Assembly: GCA_030145015.1 (NCBI GenBank)
Contig: JAQYWI010000131.1
Span: 1 to 15,680, forward strand
Source of the DNA: Desulfobacterales bacterium
GTDB taxonomy: Bacteria > Desulfobacterota > Desulfobacteria > Desulfobacterales > JAHEIW01
Reading direction: 5' to 3'
DNA length: 15,680 nucleotides
Shown here: one piece after another, positions 6,453 to 14,405 of the stretch
Position numbering within the stretch: the stretch's first letter is position 1
Layout: the number at the start of each line of letters is the position of its first letter
Made by a program: the position numbers and the translations under genes
The notes under the pieces: model-generated
Told to the model about the DNA's origin: nothing
The model's database searches: none
What the model saw: only the letters and a program-made list of their open reading frames with translations

Positions 6453-7651
6453 CGACCGAGCTAATGAAACGCGCCGATCAGGTGATGGCGGCCACCTATA
6501 AACGATTTCCGGTTGCCTTCGAAAGGGGCAGCGGATGTAAACTTTGGGACACCCAGGGACGCGCCTACACGGATTTTGTAGCCGGAATAGCAGTCTGTAA
6601 TCTGGGACATGCCCATCCCAGGATTCACGCAGCCGTTTCGTCACAGGCTGAAACGCTTTTGCATGTATCCAATTTGTACTATACCCTTCCACAGGTGGAG
6701 TTGGCTTCCTGGCTGGTTGAAAATAGTTTTGCGGATCGCGTCTTTTTTGGCAACAGCGGGGCTGAAGCCAATGAGGCTGCCATTAAGCTCGCCCGAAGGT
6801 ATTTCAAGGAGCGGGATGAGGCTCAGCGCTTCCGAATCATTACCATGCAGCGCTCATTTCACGGGCGCACCATGGCCACCCTGTCTGCGACCGGTCAGGA
6901 AAAAGTTAGAAAAGGATTCGACCCGGTTCTGGAAGGCTTTGATTTTGTGCCTTTTAACAATGCGGAGGCCTTGCGCTCAATGATCGGATCCTCCACCTGT
7001 GCCGTCATGCTGGAGCCCATTCAGGGAGAAGGCGGCGTTCGCTGCCCGGATGAAAATTATCTGAAAGCGGTCCGACAAATTTGTGACGACACCGGCATTC
7101 TGATGATTTTTGATGAAATTCAGACGGGCATGGGTCGTACCGGACGGCTTTTTGCCTATCAACACTTCGGCGTTGAACCGGATATCATGACATTGGCCAA
7201 GGCGCTGGCCAATGGATTGCCCATTGGAGCGATGTTGGCCAAAGAAGAGATTGCCGCCGCTTTTGGACCCGGCTCGCATGCATCCACATTTGGCGGTACG
7301 CCCATCGTTACGGCAGCTGCGCTGGAAGTATGCAAAATTCTCACTGAAGATAAAATAATTGAAAACGGTCATAAGGCCGGCCTATATTTTAAAGACAGGT
7401 TGACCGAACTGAAAGATCGACATGCAATTATTGAGGATGTACGCGGAATGGGGCTGTTGCTCGGAATGAAGCTCAAAATCGACGGCGGCCCGATGGTTAC
7501 CAGATGTATGGAAAAGGGTTTTTTGATTAATTGTATCCAGGACCATATTTTACGATTTATTCCGCCTTTGATCATTTCTCAAAACGAAATTGATGAATTA
7601 ATCGAATGTCTGGATAAGATTCTTACTGAAGCCGCGTCTTCCGGACCGTAA
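6449..7651 (+). CDS. argD: Acetylornithine aminotransferase (class III, PLP-dependent)
   Basis: The 400-aa product converts N-acetylglutamate semialdehyde and glutamate to N-acetylornithine; ArgD enzymes often also act as succinyldiaminopimelate aminotransferases in lysine synthesis, relevant because lysA and dapF lie downstream. Evidence: the [10 protein letters not shown] phosphate-binding segment (102-111), [14 protein letters not shown] (136-149), [19 protein letters not shown] (221-230), with Asp222 expected to hold the PLP ring nitrogen, and [13 protein letters not shown] with the Schiff-base Lys251. Full length for the family. It overlaps argB by 4 bp. A 146-bp gap holding a repeat element then separates it from argF, so argF may have its own expression signal. 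Confidence 0.94.
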   Translation: MTTELMKRADQVMAATYKRFPVAFERGSGCKLWDTQGRAYTDFVAGIAVCNLGHAHPRIHAAVSSQAETLLHVSNLYYTLPQVELASWLVENSFADRVFFGNSGAEANEAAIKLARRYFKERDEAQRFRIITMQRSFHGRTMATLSATGQEKVRKGFDPVLEGFDFVPFNNAEALRSMIGSSTCAVMLEPIQGEGGVRCPDENYLKAVRQICDDTGILMIFDEIQTGMGRTGRLFAYQHFGVEPDIMTLAKALANGLPIGAMLAKEEIAAAFGPGSHASTFGGTPIVTAAALEVCKILTEDKIIENGHKAGLYFKDRLTELKDRHAIIEDVRGMGLLLGMKLKIDGGPMVTRCMEKGFLINCIQDHILRFIPPLIISQNEIDELIECLDKILTEAASSGP

Positions 7652-7661
7652 GGCGGCTGCA

Positions 7662-7766
7662 TGGAATAATGGAATAATGATATTTTCCAACGTTATGCAG
7701 CTTAGGGGCCCAATATAGCGCTAAAGCTTCACTGCGTGCCCAGCATTCCATCTTTCCATCATTCCA
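7662..7766. repeat. Palindromic intergenic element, copy 1, upstream of argF
   Basis: The left end TGGAATAATGGAATAATG (7662-7679) is nearly the reverse complement of the right end (about 7749-7766, CATCTTTCCATCATTCCA), both made of GGAATAAT-like words. Inside, bases 7714-7742 (beginning TATAGCGCTAAAGCTTCACT) are identical over 29 bp to 14306-14334 in copy 2. No ORF is present. The arrangement suggests a short non-autonomous, MITE- or REP-like family. Confidence 0.75.
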
Positions 7767-7769
7767 ATT

Positions 7770-7784
7770 GTGAACTAAGTTCAC
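7770..7784. promoter_or_regulatory. Perfect 15-bp palindrome just before argF, possible operator
   Basis: GTGAACTAAGTTCAC has 7-bp arms around one base and ends 13 bp before the argF ATG. It resembles half-sites of ARG boxes (TGAAT, 4 bp, ATTCA) but with C/G for T/A and a shorter centre. The word TGAACTAAAGT also occurs in the repeat element near 1550, so it may instead be repeat debris. An operator role is a guess. Confidence 0.35.
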
Positions 7785-7797
7785 CTACGGGGGACCC

Positions 7798-8718
7798 ATG
7801 ACGAAGCACTTGCTCACACTGGCCGATCTTGAAAAAGAAGAATTTGAGGCCTTTTTTAAGCGGGCGATAGAGCTCAAACAAAAACAGAAGGAAGGCAAGG
7901 CCGATCGACCGCTGACCGGGAAAAGTCTTGGGCTGTTGTTCGATAAACCATCAACGCGTACACGGGTCTCATTTGAGACCGCTATGGTGCAGCTTGGCGG
8001 GTCTTCGCTTTTTATCAGCTCCAAAGACACGCAGATGTCGCGTGCTGAGCCCATAAAAGATACCGCCCGGGTCCTTTCCAGATATCTGGATGCTTTGGCT
8101 ATCCGGACTTTTTCTCAGGAAATGATAAGTGAGTTTGCGCTATCTTCTACCATCCCGGTGATTAATGCCTTAACCGATGCCTATCATCCCTGCCAAGTGT
8201 TAAGTGATTTGTTGACCGTCATCGAACACAAAGGCACATATGAAAATTTAAAAATTGCCTGGGTGGGAGATGGTAACAATATGGCCCAATCCTGGATCAA
8301 TGCGGCGGCCATCCTGGGATTTGAGCTGCATTTAGCCTGTCCGCAAGGCTATCTTCCGGATGAGAAGATTGTGAATAACGCCGTTCAAAAACCCGTTGCG
8401 AAGATCACCATCAATACGGATCCGCTCGAGGCCGTTAAAGATGCGGATGTCGTAAATACAGATGTCTGGGCCAGTATGGGCCAGGAGGCGGAACAGGAAT
8501 CGCGTAAGGAAATCTTTGCGCCCTATCAGCTCAATGCCTCGCTTTTAAAACATGCCGCCAAGGATGCGATTGTGTTGCATTGTTTGCCGGCCCATCGCGA
8601 AGAAGAAATTACCGCAGAGGTTCTAGAAGGTCCCCATTCAGTTGTTTGGGATCAATCCGAAAATAAGCTTCATATGCAAAAAGCCATACTTGATATTTTA
8701 ATCAGCCAGAACAAATAA
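7798..8718 (+). CDS. argF: Ornithine carbamoyltransferase
   Basis: The 306-aa product makes citrulline from ornithine and carbamoyl phosphate in the cytoplasm. The carbamoyl-phosphate site is STRTRVSFE (52-60), with HPCQVLSDLLT (130-140) and RTFSQ (103-107). The ornithine site shows DVWASMG (222-228), the D-x3-SMG loop of true ornithine transcarbamylases, and HCLPAHR (261-267) with the usual catalytic cysteine. These loops favour OTC over aspartate or N-acetylornithine transcarbamylase. The ATG follows GGGGGA by 3-4 nt, a poor ribosome binding site, but the N-terminus (KHLLTLADL) fits the family. An acetyl-removing step from argD's product (ArgJ or ArgE) is needed and is not in the window. 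Confidence 0.95.
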   Translation: MTKHLLTLADLEKEEFEAFFKRAIELKQKQKEGKADRPLTGKSLGLLFDKPSTRTRVSFETAMVQLGGSSLFISSKDTQMSRAEPIKDTARVLSRYLDALAIRTFSQEMISEFALSSTIPVINALTDAYHPCQVLSDLLTVIEHKGTYENLKIAWVGDGNNMAQSWINAAAILGFELHLACPQGYLPDEKIVNNAVQKPVAKITINTDPLEAVKDADVVNTDVWASMGQEAEQESRKEIFAPYQLNASLLKHAAKDAIVLHCLPAHREEEITAEVLEGPHSVVWDQSENKLHMQKAILDILISQNK

Positions 8719-8736
8719 CGCGAGCAGGAGAATCGT

Positions 8737-9942
8737 ATGGTGAGTGACAAGATAAGTAAAGTGGTGTTGGCGTATTCAGGTGGGCTGGATACATCGGTTA
8801 TCCTGAAATGGTTGATCGAAACATATCAATGCGATGTCGTTGCCTTTTCAGCCAATATCGGTCAGGAAGATGACATGGATAAGGTCCGGGAGAATGCAGA
8901 TCATACCGGGGCCACCAAGACGTATATTGAGGATTTGACCGAAACGTTCGTCAACGATTATGTGTTTCCGGCATTCCGTGCCAATGCGATCTATGAGGGC
9001 CAGTATCTGCTGGGCACCTCCCTAGCGCGACCGTTGATTGCAAAGCGGCAGATCGAAATTGCGCAGGCCGAGAAGGCCGATGCGGTCAGTCACGGTGCAA
9101 CCGGCAAGGGCAATGATCAGGTTCGTTTTGAACTGGGCTATCTTTCCCATGACCCCCATATAAAAATCATTGCTCCCTGGCGGGAGTGGGATTTAAATTC
9201 ACGCACCGCTTTAATGGACTTTGCAAAAGCGCATGGTATAAATGTTCAGGCGACCCATGACAAACCATACAGCACGGATTCCAATCTTTTGCATATCAGC
9301 TATGAAGGCGGTATACTGGAAGACCCGTGGGCAGAAGCACCGCAGGACATTTTCACACTTACCGTTTCGCCCAGGCAGGCACCTGATAAGCCTGAAGTTA
9401 TTGAACTAACGTTCCTAAGGGGCAATCCGGTTGAGTTGAACGCAACCCCATTCTCGCCTGCGGATCTTTTAAGGGAATTAAATAGATATGGCGGTAAACA
9501 TGGCGTGGGCCGGGTCGATATGGTCGAAAACCGATTTGTGGGGATGAAATCTCGCGGCGTTTATGAAACCCCCGGAGGCACGATTTTACGCGTCGGCCAC
9601 ATGGCGATGGAATCCATTACCATGGACCGCGAAGTCTTGCATCTGCGGGATTCGCTGATTCCCAAATACGCTCAACTGGTGTACAATGGATTCTGGTTTG
9701 CTCCCGAGATGAAACTATTGCAGAATATGATCGATATGACCCAGCAAAATGTATCCGGAAAGGTACGCCTTGAATTATACAAAGGGTGTTGTCGCGTTCT
9801 CGGGCGTGCATCCGACCATTCCCTTTATCGGGAAGATTTTGCAACTTTTGAAGACGATGATGTTTACAACCAAAAAGATGCTGAAGGATTTATCCGTCTG
9901 AACGCCTTAAGATTGAGGATTCAAAAGCTAATTGAAAAATAG
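8737..9942 (+). CDS. argG: Argininosuccinate synthase
   Basis: The 401-aa product joins citrulline and aspartate using ATP, the penultimate step of arginine synthesis. The ATP pyrophosphatase P-loop is AYSGGLDTS (12-20). [11 protein letters not shown] (93-103), [14 protein letters not shown] (119-132) and [15 protein letters not shown] (178-192) are conserved substrate-site segments, and [17 protein letters not shown] and YETPGG follow in the C-terminal domain. Length is normal for the short bacterial type. AGGAG six nt before the ATG fixes the start. It lies 18 bp after argF and is clearly cotranscribed with it. Confidence 0.97.
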   Translation: MVSDKISKVVLAYSGGLDTSVILKWLIETYQCDVVAFSANIGQEDDMDKVRENADHTGATKTYIEDLTETFVNDYVFPAFRANAIYEGQYLLGTSLARPLIAKRQIEIAQAEKADAVSHGATGKGNDQVRFELGYLSHDPHIKIIAPWREWDLNSRTALMDFAKAHGINVQATHDKPYSTDSNLLHISYEGGILEDPWAEAPQDIFTLTVSPRQAPDKPEVIELTFLRGNPVELNATPFSPADLLRELNRYGGKHGVGRVDMVENRFVGMKSRGVYETPGGTILRVGHMAMESITMDREVLHLRDSLIPKYAQLVYNGFWFAPEMKLLQNMIDMTQQNVSGKVRLELYKGCCRVLGRASDHSLYREDFATFEDDDVYNQKDAEGFIRLNALRLRIQKLIEK

Positions 9943-9994
9943 GATTTGGCCCCTATTGTATTTTAAGGATTCGGGAAGCAGAAGGATTATTTCT

Positions 9995-10034
9995 GAGTTG
10001 CTGATTGCGCAACTCGCAACGCGTAACTCGCAAC
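9995..10034. repeat. GAGTTGC/GCAACTC hairpin and AACTCGCAAC repeats before argH
   Basis: GAGTTGC (9995-10001) and GCAACTC (10009-10015) form a perfect 7-bp stem with a 7-nt loop. AACTCGCAAC is then present at 10011-10020 and 10025-10034. The same word occurs before hslV (3297-3305, as ACTCGCAAC). It occupies the 101-bp argG-argH gap and ends 9 bp before the argH start, where it could affect translation. The only ribosome-binding match is a weak AGG at 10035-10037. Confidence 0.55.
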
Positions 10035-10043
10035 AGGTAAATC

Positions 10044-11441
10044 ATGTCGGAAAAACTCTGGACCGGCCGCTTCAAAGAAAAAACCGCCCAAATTGTCGAA
10101 ACCTTTACGGCCTCAATTGATGTCGATCGGCGCCTTTACGCCTATGATATTCAGGGAAGTATTGCGCATTGCAAAACGCTGGCAAAGGCGGGCATCATAT
10201 CTGACGAGGAGGCCCGGAAATTAATTGAAGGCCTGGAGGCCATAAATAGAGAAATAGACGAAGCCACATTTGAATTTAGCGACAGACTGGAGGATATCCA
10301 CACCCATATTGAATCACGACTGGGTGAGCTCGTGGGGAAAGTTGCTCAGAAACTGCATACCGCCAGAAGTCGCAACGATCAGGTGGCACTGGACGTGCGC
10401 ATGTATCTGAGGGATCAAGTCGATTCCAGCATGCATCTCCTGGTGAACTTGCAGACCGTACTGGTGGATCTTGCCGGACGCCACATCAAAACTGTGCTGC
10501 CGGGCTACACCCACCTTCAGCGCGCCCAACCGATTCTGCTGGCGCATCATCTAATGGCCTACTACGAGATGTTTTCCAGAGACAGCCAACGCCTGCAGGA
10601 TTGTCTGGCACGAATCAACGTGATGCCCCTGGGCAGTGCCGCCCTTGCCGGCACCCCGTATCCGATCGATCGACAATACACGGCCGAGTTACTCGGGTTC
10701 CCGAAAGCCTCTGCCAATAGTGTCGATTCCGTCTCCGATCGTGATTTCATCATCGAATTTTTATCTGCCGCCGGCATTTGCATGATGCATTTGAGCCGTT
10801 TATCGGAAGAGCTCATCATATGGTCTTCATCAGAGTTTGGTTTCATTGAACTGCCGGATGCATTTGCAACCGGCAGCAGTATCATGCCGCAGAAAAAAAA
10901 TCCGGATGTTCCGGAACTGATCAGAGGAAAGACAGGTCGCGTATTCGGAAACCTGATGGCCATGTTGACGCTGATGAAGGCTTTGCCGCTTTCATATAAT
11001 CGCGACATGCAGGAAGATAAAGCACTTCTGTTTGATACGGCCGATATCGTAAATTCCTGTGTGGAAGTTTATACTCAAATGCTTCCGCAAATAAAAATAA
11101 ACGAAGCCAGGATGCAGAATGCCGCCGCTACGGGATATCAAAATGCAACCGACCTGGCTGACTATTTGGTTACCAAGGGCATGCCCTTCAGAGAAGCCCA
11201 CCACTGTGTCGGGCAGGCCGTGCGCTACGCCTTAAAAAAGAAGAAGGAAATTCATGAACTTTCGCTAAAACAGCTGCAACAATTCGCAGCGCAAATCGAA
11301 GAAGACATATTCGACTATTTAGCAACACAGCAAATGATTGATCGACGAACCTCAATTGGCGGAACAGCCACAGAGGCGGTAAACGCAGCAATTAAAACTG
11401 CGGAGCAAAAACTGAAAAAAAGCACCGCTGGGTCCAAATGA
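10044..11441 (+). CDS. argH: Argininosuccinate lyase
   Basis: The 465-aa product splits argininosuccinate into arginine and fumarate, completing the pathway. It belongs to the fumarase/aspartase superfamily. Evidence: the N-terminus KLWTGRFKEKT, SRLGELVGKV, HTARSRNDQV, GYTHLQRAQP with the catalytic-region His157, and the signature GSSIMPQKKNP (277-287), whose serine lies on the mobile catalytic loop. SIGGTATEAV near the C-terminus is also typical. Length and all signature regions are complete. Its TGA overlaps the ATG of the following lipoprotein gene by 4 bp, so the two are probably translationally coupled even though the lipoprotein has no arginine-related role. Confidence 0.97.
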   Translation: MSEKLWTGRFKEKTAQIVETFTASIDVDRRLYAYDIQGSIAHCKTLAKAGIISDEEARKLIEGLEAINREIDEATFEFSDRLEDIHTHIESRLGELVGKVAQKLHTARSRNDQVALDVRMYLRDQVDSSMHLLVNLQTVLVDLAGRHIKTVLPGYTHLQRAQPILLAHHLMAYYEMFSRDSQRLQDCLARINVMPLGSAALAGTPYPIDRQYTAELLGFPKASANSVDSVSDRDFIIEFLSAAGICMMHLSRLSEELIIWSSSEFGFIELPDAFATGSSIMPQKKNPDVPELIRGKTGRVFGNLMAMLTLMKALPLSYNRDMQEDKALLFDTADIVNSCVEVYTQMLPQIKINEARMQNAAATGYQNATDLADYLVTKGMPFREAHHCVGQAVRYALKKKKEIHELSLKQLQQFAAQIEEDIFDYLATQQMIDRRTSIGGTATEAVNAAIKTAEQKLKKSTAGSK

Positions 11442-11923
11442 TAATGCCCAAAGATTATTATTCTCATGGCCGATGGCTGGGCCTTTTTTTCTTTACGTTA
11501 GCCGGCTTGAGCTTTTTGTGGATCGGTTGCGGAAAAAAGGCTCCACCCCGACCGCCCCAGCGGCGGTCACCGCCGGCGGTCAAAGATTTGAGTTATGCCG
11601 TTGATAACCGGATTGTTGAGCTGAGCTGGACAGTTCAGGGCGCCGATGATCGCTCCGCTTCTGCCCCGGTGGGGTATAAAGTTTTCCGTTCTAAATTGTC
11701 AGCCGCAGAATCCAATTGTGAAAAATGCCCGATTCGTTTTGCGGAGATCGCTGATCTCCCGATTCAAATGAAACGATCTGAAAAGGCCAAACCAACCCGG
11801 ATGCGCTTTACAGAGGTTCTCGAGCCGGGTTATCGGTATATCTACAAAGTGATCGCCTACGATGAGGACGGGGAGGGCAGTCAGGACTCAAACACCGTTA
11901 AATTCGACCATTTATCGGATTGA
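11438..11923 (+). CDS. LptM (YifL)-like lipoprotein with a fibronectin type III-like domain
   Basis: The product is 161 aa. A hydrophobic signal segment (13-30, GRWLGLFFF onward) ends in WIGC, with Cys31 as the likely lipidated residue; Trp at -3 is unusual, but the context is otherwise lipobox-like. After it comes GKKAPPRPPQRRSPP, resembling the short CGxKGPLxxP segment of LptM (YifL/LppL). Residues about 46-157 look like a single FN3-type beta sandwich (IVELSWTVQG, VGYKVFRS, YIYKVIAYDEDGEGS, SNTVKF) containing an extra Cys94-x2-Cys97 pair. LptM genes often precede lysA-dapF in gammaproteobacteria (lppL-lysA-dapF), the same order as here. A role at the outer membrane, perhaps helping LptD maturation, is therefore inferred but unproven. 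The start overlaps argH (ATGA); an ATG at 11444 is an alternative. Confidence 0.75.
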   Translation: MIMPKDYYSHGRWLGLFFFTLAGLSFLWIGCGKKAPPRPPQRRSPPAVKDLSYAVDNRIVELSWTVQGADDRSASAPVGYKVFRSKLSAAESNCEKCPIRFAEIADLPIQMKRSEKAKPTRMRFTEVLEPGYRYIYKVIAYDEDGEGSQDSNTVKFDHLSD

Positions 11924-11935
11924 GTTAAAACTCAA
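11920..11935. repeat. 16-bp palindrome overlapping the lipoprotein stop codon
   Basis: TTGAGTTAAAACTCAA is a perfect palindrome (7-bp arms, AA centre) that includes the TGA stop at 11921-11923. No U tract follows, so terminator function would be weak at best. Confidence 0.4.
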
Positions 11936-11969
11936 TTCGATGTTATCTGTTATTGGTTTTGGCAAACTG

Positions 11970-11987
11970 GATGCGATCAATCGCATC
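11970..11987. repeat. Small hairpin in the lipoprotein-lysA gap
   Basis: GATGCGA (11970-11976) and TCGCATC (11981-11987) pair perfectly around TCAA. It may be a weak terminator or a processing site. The rest of the 149-bp gap holds the AT-rich word ATAACGAATAACGATTAACG (12038-12057) and nothing gene-like. Confidence 0.4.
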
Positions 11988-12072
11988 TTAACTGTTGCAT
12001 AAAGATCGAATCGGGTCCGTTTTCATTCTATTAACATATAACGAATAACGATTAACGCCCGCTAGGGAAAAC

Positions 12073-13335
12073 ATGCATCATTTTACCTACCGCGAAAATG
12101 AACTTTACTGTGAAGATGTACCGATAAAAAAAATTGCGGCAGAGATCGGGACACCGTTTTATCTATACAGCCATGCAACCTTAACACGTCATTTCAAAGC
12201 GTTTAACGAAGCCTTTGAAGGTATTGATCGGCTGGTTTGTTTCTCTGCAAAAGCAAACACCAATCTGGCAATTTTGAAATTATTTGCCACCCTGGGTTGT
12301 GGTTTGGATATCGTATCCGGAGGGGAGCTTTATCGAGGAATACAGGCCGGCTTTGCACCGAATCGCATCGTTTATTCCGGCGTCGGCAAGCGTATCGATG
12401 AGATTGACTATGCCCTAAAATCGGAAATTATGATGTTCAACATGGAATCCTTCGATGAGCTCAAATTGATTAACCAGCGCGCCGGCAAGCTAAAAAAGAA
12501 AGCACCGGTGGCCATACGCGTAAATCCGGACGTCGATCCCAAAACACATCCCTATATTTCTACCGGTCTCAAGAAGAATAAATTCGGAATTGATATCGAG
12601 GCTGCCATCGAAGGTTATCAACTGGCCGCCAGTCTTGAACATGTGGAAGTGGTCGGTATCGATTGCCACATCGGTTCTCAAATAACGGAAGCCGGACCTT
12701 TTGAAGACGCCTTGCAAAGCATAAAGGCATTGCTGAATCACTTGAAGGCCGAATTGGGGATCCATATAAAATTTATTGATATGGGCGGAGGCCTGGGGAT
12801 CACCTATGGCGATGAAACGCCGCCGTCTCTCAAAGAATATGCCAAAGGTTTTCTGACCCACCTTAAGGGAATGGATTTAAAACTAATCCTGGAACCGGGC
12901 CGAGTTTTAGTCGGCAATGCCGGTATCCTGATAACGCGCGTCCTTTATAAAAAACCGGGGAGTGCCAAGAATTTTATTATTGTGGATGCCGGAATGAACG
13001 ATTTGCTTCGTCCAACGCTTTACAATGCCTTTCACGCCATTGAGCCTGTTGTACGTTCTGAAGCATCGTTAACCGTGGCGGATGTCGTCGGGCCGATATG
13101 CGAAAGTGGCGATTTTTTAGCGGTTGACCGCAACCTCGCCGATGTCGACGCTGGCGAACTTCTGGCTGTAATGAGCACAGGCGCCTATGGGTTTGTGATG
13201 TCTTCCAATTATTGTTCGCGGCCCAGGGTTGCGGAAGTCATGGTCAAAGACGGGCACCACCAGGTTGTGAAGAAAAGAGAAAACTACCAGGATCTTGTCA
13301 GAGGGGAGTCCATACCTCACTTTATGAAGAAATGA
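12073..13335 (+). CDS. lysA: Diaminopimelate decarboxylase
   Basis: The 420-aa product removes CO2 from meso-diaminopimelate to give lysine; it is a PLP enzyme of the alanine-racemase-barrel fold IV type. Lys60 in VCFSAKAN carries the PLP. Other marks are HIGSQ (199-203), the phosphate-binding MGGGLG (237-242), EPGR (274-277), the CESGD motif with Cys353 from the partner subunit, and the C-terminal AYGFVMSSNY. Length is typical. The ATG follows AGGGA by four nt. It is followed 47 bp later by dapF, which makes its substrate. Because the preceding lipoprotein gap contains two small inverted repeats, lysA may be expressed separately from argH. Confidence 0.97.
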   Translation: MHHFTYRENELYCEDVPIKKIAAEIGTPFYLYSHATLTRHFKAFNEAFEGIDRLVCFSAKANTNLAILKLFATLGCGLDIVSGGELYRGIQAGFAPNRIVYSGVGKRIDEIDYALKSEIMMFNMESFDELKLINQRAGKLKKKAPVAIRVNPDVDPKTHPYISTGLKKNKFGIDIEAAIEGYQLAASLEHVEVVGIDCHIGSQITEAGPFEDALQSIKALLNHLKAELGIHIKFIDMGGGLGITYGDETPPSLKEYAKGFLTHLKGMDLKLILEPGRVLVGNAGILITRVLYKKPGSAKNFIIVDAGMNDLLRPTLYNAFHAIEPVVRSEASLTVADVVGPICESGDFLAVDRNLADVDAGELLAVMSTGAYGFVMSSNYCSRPRVAEVMVKDGHHQVVKKRENYQDLVRGESIPHFMKK

Positions 13336-13382
13336 TGATTTTTTCACCCTACGATCACCCCCCAAACTAATAAAAGGGAAAA

Positions 13383-14207
13383 ATGGATCCGATACCATTC
13401 TACAAGATGAGCGGGGCCGGTAACGATTTTATTATTATCGATAACCGCCAACAGATTGTTGCAAACACAAATTTAGCCGACTTCATTAGCAGTGTTTGCC
13501 GCCGGAAAATGTCTGCCGGAGCTGACGGCCTCATTTTAATTGAATCCTCTGAAAAGTGTGATTTCCGCTGGCGGTTTTTTAACTCCGACGGCAGCAAAGC
13601 CGAAATGTGCGGCAACGGTGCCAGATGCGCTGCGCGTTTTGCCCATATGAACGGAATTGCCGGCCCCACCTTATCCTTTGAAACCGAAGCCGGGGTGATT
13701 CATGCCCAACTGAGCAAAGACCGGGTAAAGGTTAAGATGCCTGCTGCCTCGGATCTTAAACTGGCATACCCTTTAGCGTTATCCCATAGCACTTTGGCGA
13801 TTAGCAGTATAAACACCGGCGTGCCCCATGTTGTCACCCTGGTGGCGCAAATTGATAATATTGATGTGGTCGCACTGGGAAAGGAAATTCGGTTCCACCA
13901 GGCTTTTGCACCGGCCGGCACCAATGCAAATTTCGTATATCGCAGCAAACCCAATGAGATTATCGTGCGAACTTACGAAAGAGGCGTTGAAGACGAAACG
14001 CTGGCCTGCGGAACGGGGGCCATTGCCAGCGCCATTATATCGGCCTGCCAGTTGGATATGAATTCACCGATAGACGTGCAAACCCGAAGCGGGGCGTACT
14101 TGACCATCCATTTTAGCGAAACAGGCGGCCAATTTAACGAGATTTATATGGAAGGCGATGCCCGTATTATTTATAGCGGTGAACTCCAGCCGGACGCCTG
14201 GAAGTAA
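13383..14207 (+). CDS. dapF: Diaminopimelate epimerase
   Basis: The 274-aa product interconverts LL- and meso-diaminopimelate without a cofactor, feeding both lysA and peptidoglycan. The two catalytic cysteines are visible: Cys76 in EMCGNGARC and Cys219 in LACGTGA. The N-terminus FYKMSGAGNDFIIID and the segments NSDGSKAEM, INTGVPHVV, GTNANFVY and YERGVEDETLACG are canonical. Length matches the family. A purine-rich AAAAGGGAAAA stretch precedes the ATG. dapA, dapB and the aminotransferase for lysine synthesis are not seen here, although ArgD could supply the aminotransferase step if the succinyl route is used. Confidence 0.97.
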   Translation: MDPIPFYKMSGAGNDFIIIDNRQQIVANTNLADFISSVCRRKMSAGADGLILIESSEKCDFRWRFFNSDGSKAEMCGNGARCAARFAHMNGIAGPTLSFETEAGVIHAQLSKDRVKVKMPAASDLKLAYPLALSHSTLAISSINTGVPHVVTLVAQIDNIDVVALGKEIRFHQAFAPAGTNANFVYRSKPNEIIVRTYERGVEDETLACGTGAIASAIISACQLDMNSPIDVQTRSGAYLTIHFSETGGQFNEIYMEGDARIIYSGELQPDAWK

Positions 14208-14226
14208 GCGCAGAGAATTGGAATAA

Positions 14227-14342
14227 TGGAATATTGGGTCACAGGATGTTCATCTTAATTTGCAATTGATTTGATTCAAAAAAACCCATTTTCCCATCGT
14301 TCCAGTATAGCGCTAAAGCTTCACTGCGTGCCCAATATTCCA
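14227..14342. repeat. Palindromic intergenic element, copy 2, between dapF and folK
   Basis: TGGAATATTGGG (14227-14238) is exactly the reverse complement of CCCAATATTCCA (14331-14342), giving a 116-bp element with 12-bp perfect ends, extendable through CAC/GTG with one bulge. It contains the 29-bp core 14306-14334 identical to 7714-7742. The interior otherwise differs from copy 1 and has no ORF. The core has the same orientation relative to the downstream gene in both copies. Confidence 0.78.
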
Positions 14343-14405
14343 GATCGTTATAACCCATAATGCGTCTTACGAACCAACTATTTGATTTTAAAGCTATCGT
14401 TTCAA

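Noticed and set aside
7798..8718. N-acetylornithine or N-succinylornithine transcarbamylase
   Set aside because: The D-x3-SMG loop and HCLPAHR match ordinary ornithine transcarbamylase.
9932..10120. Small + strand open frame bridging argG and argH
   Set aside because: It mostly overlaps both genes and the intergenic word repeat and has no protein-like features.
14382..14405. folK start at TTG 14382
   Set aside because: The added eight residues do not match HPPK N-termini, and the ATG at 14406 gives the normal length.
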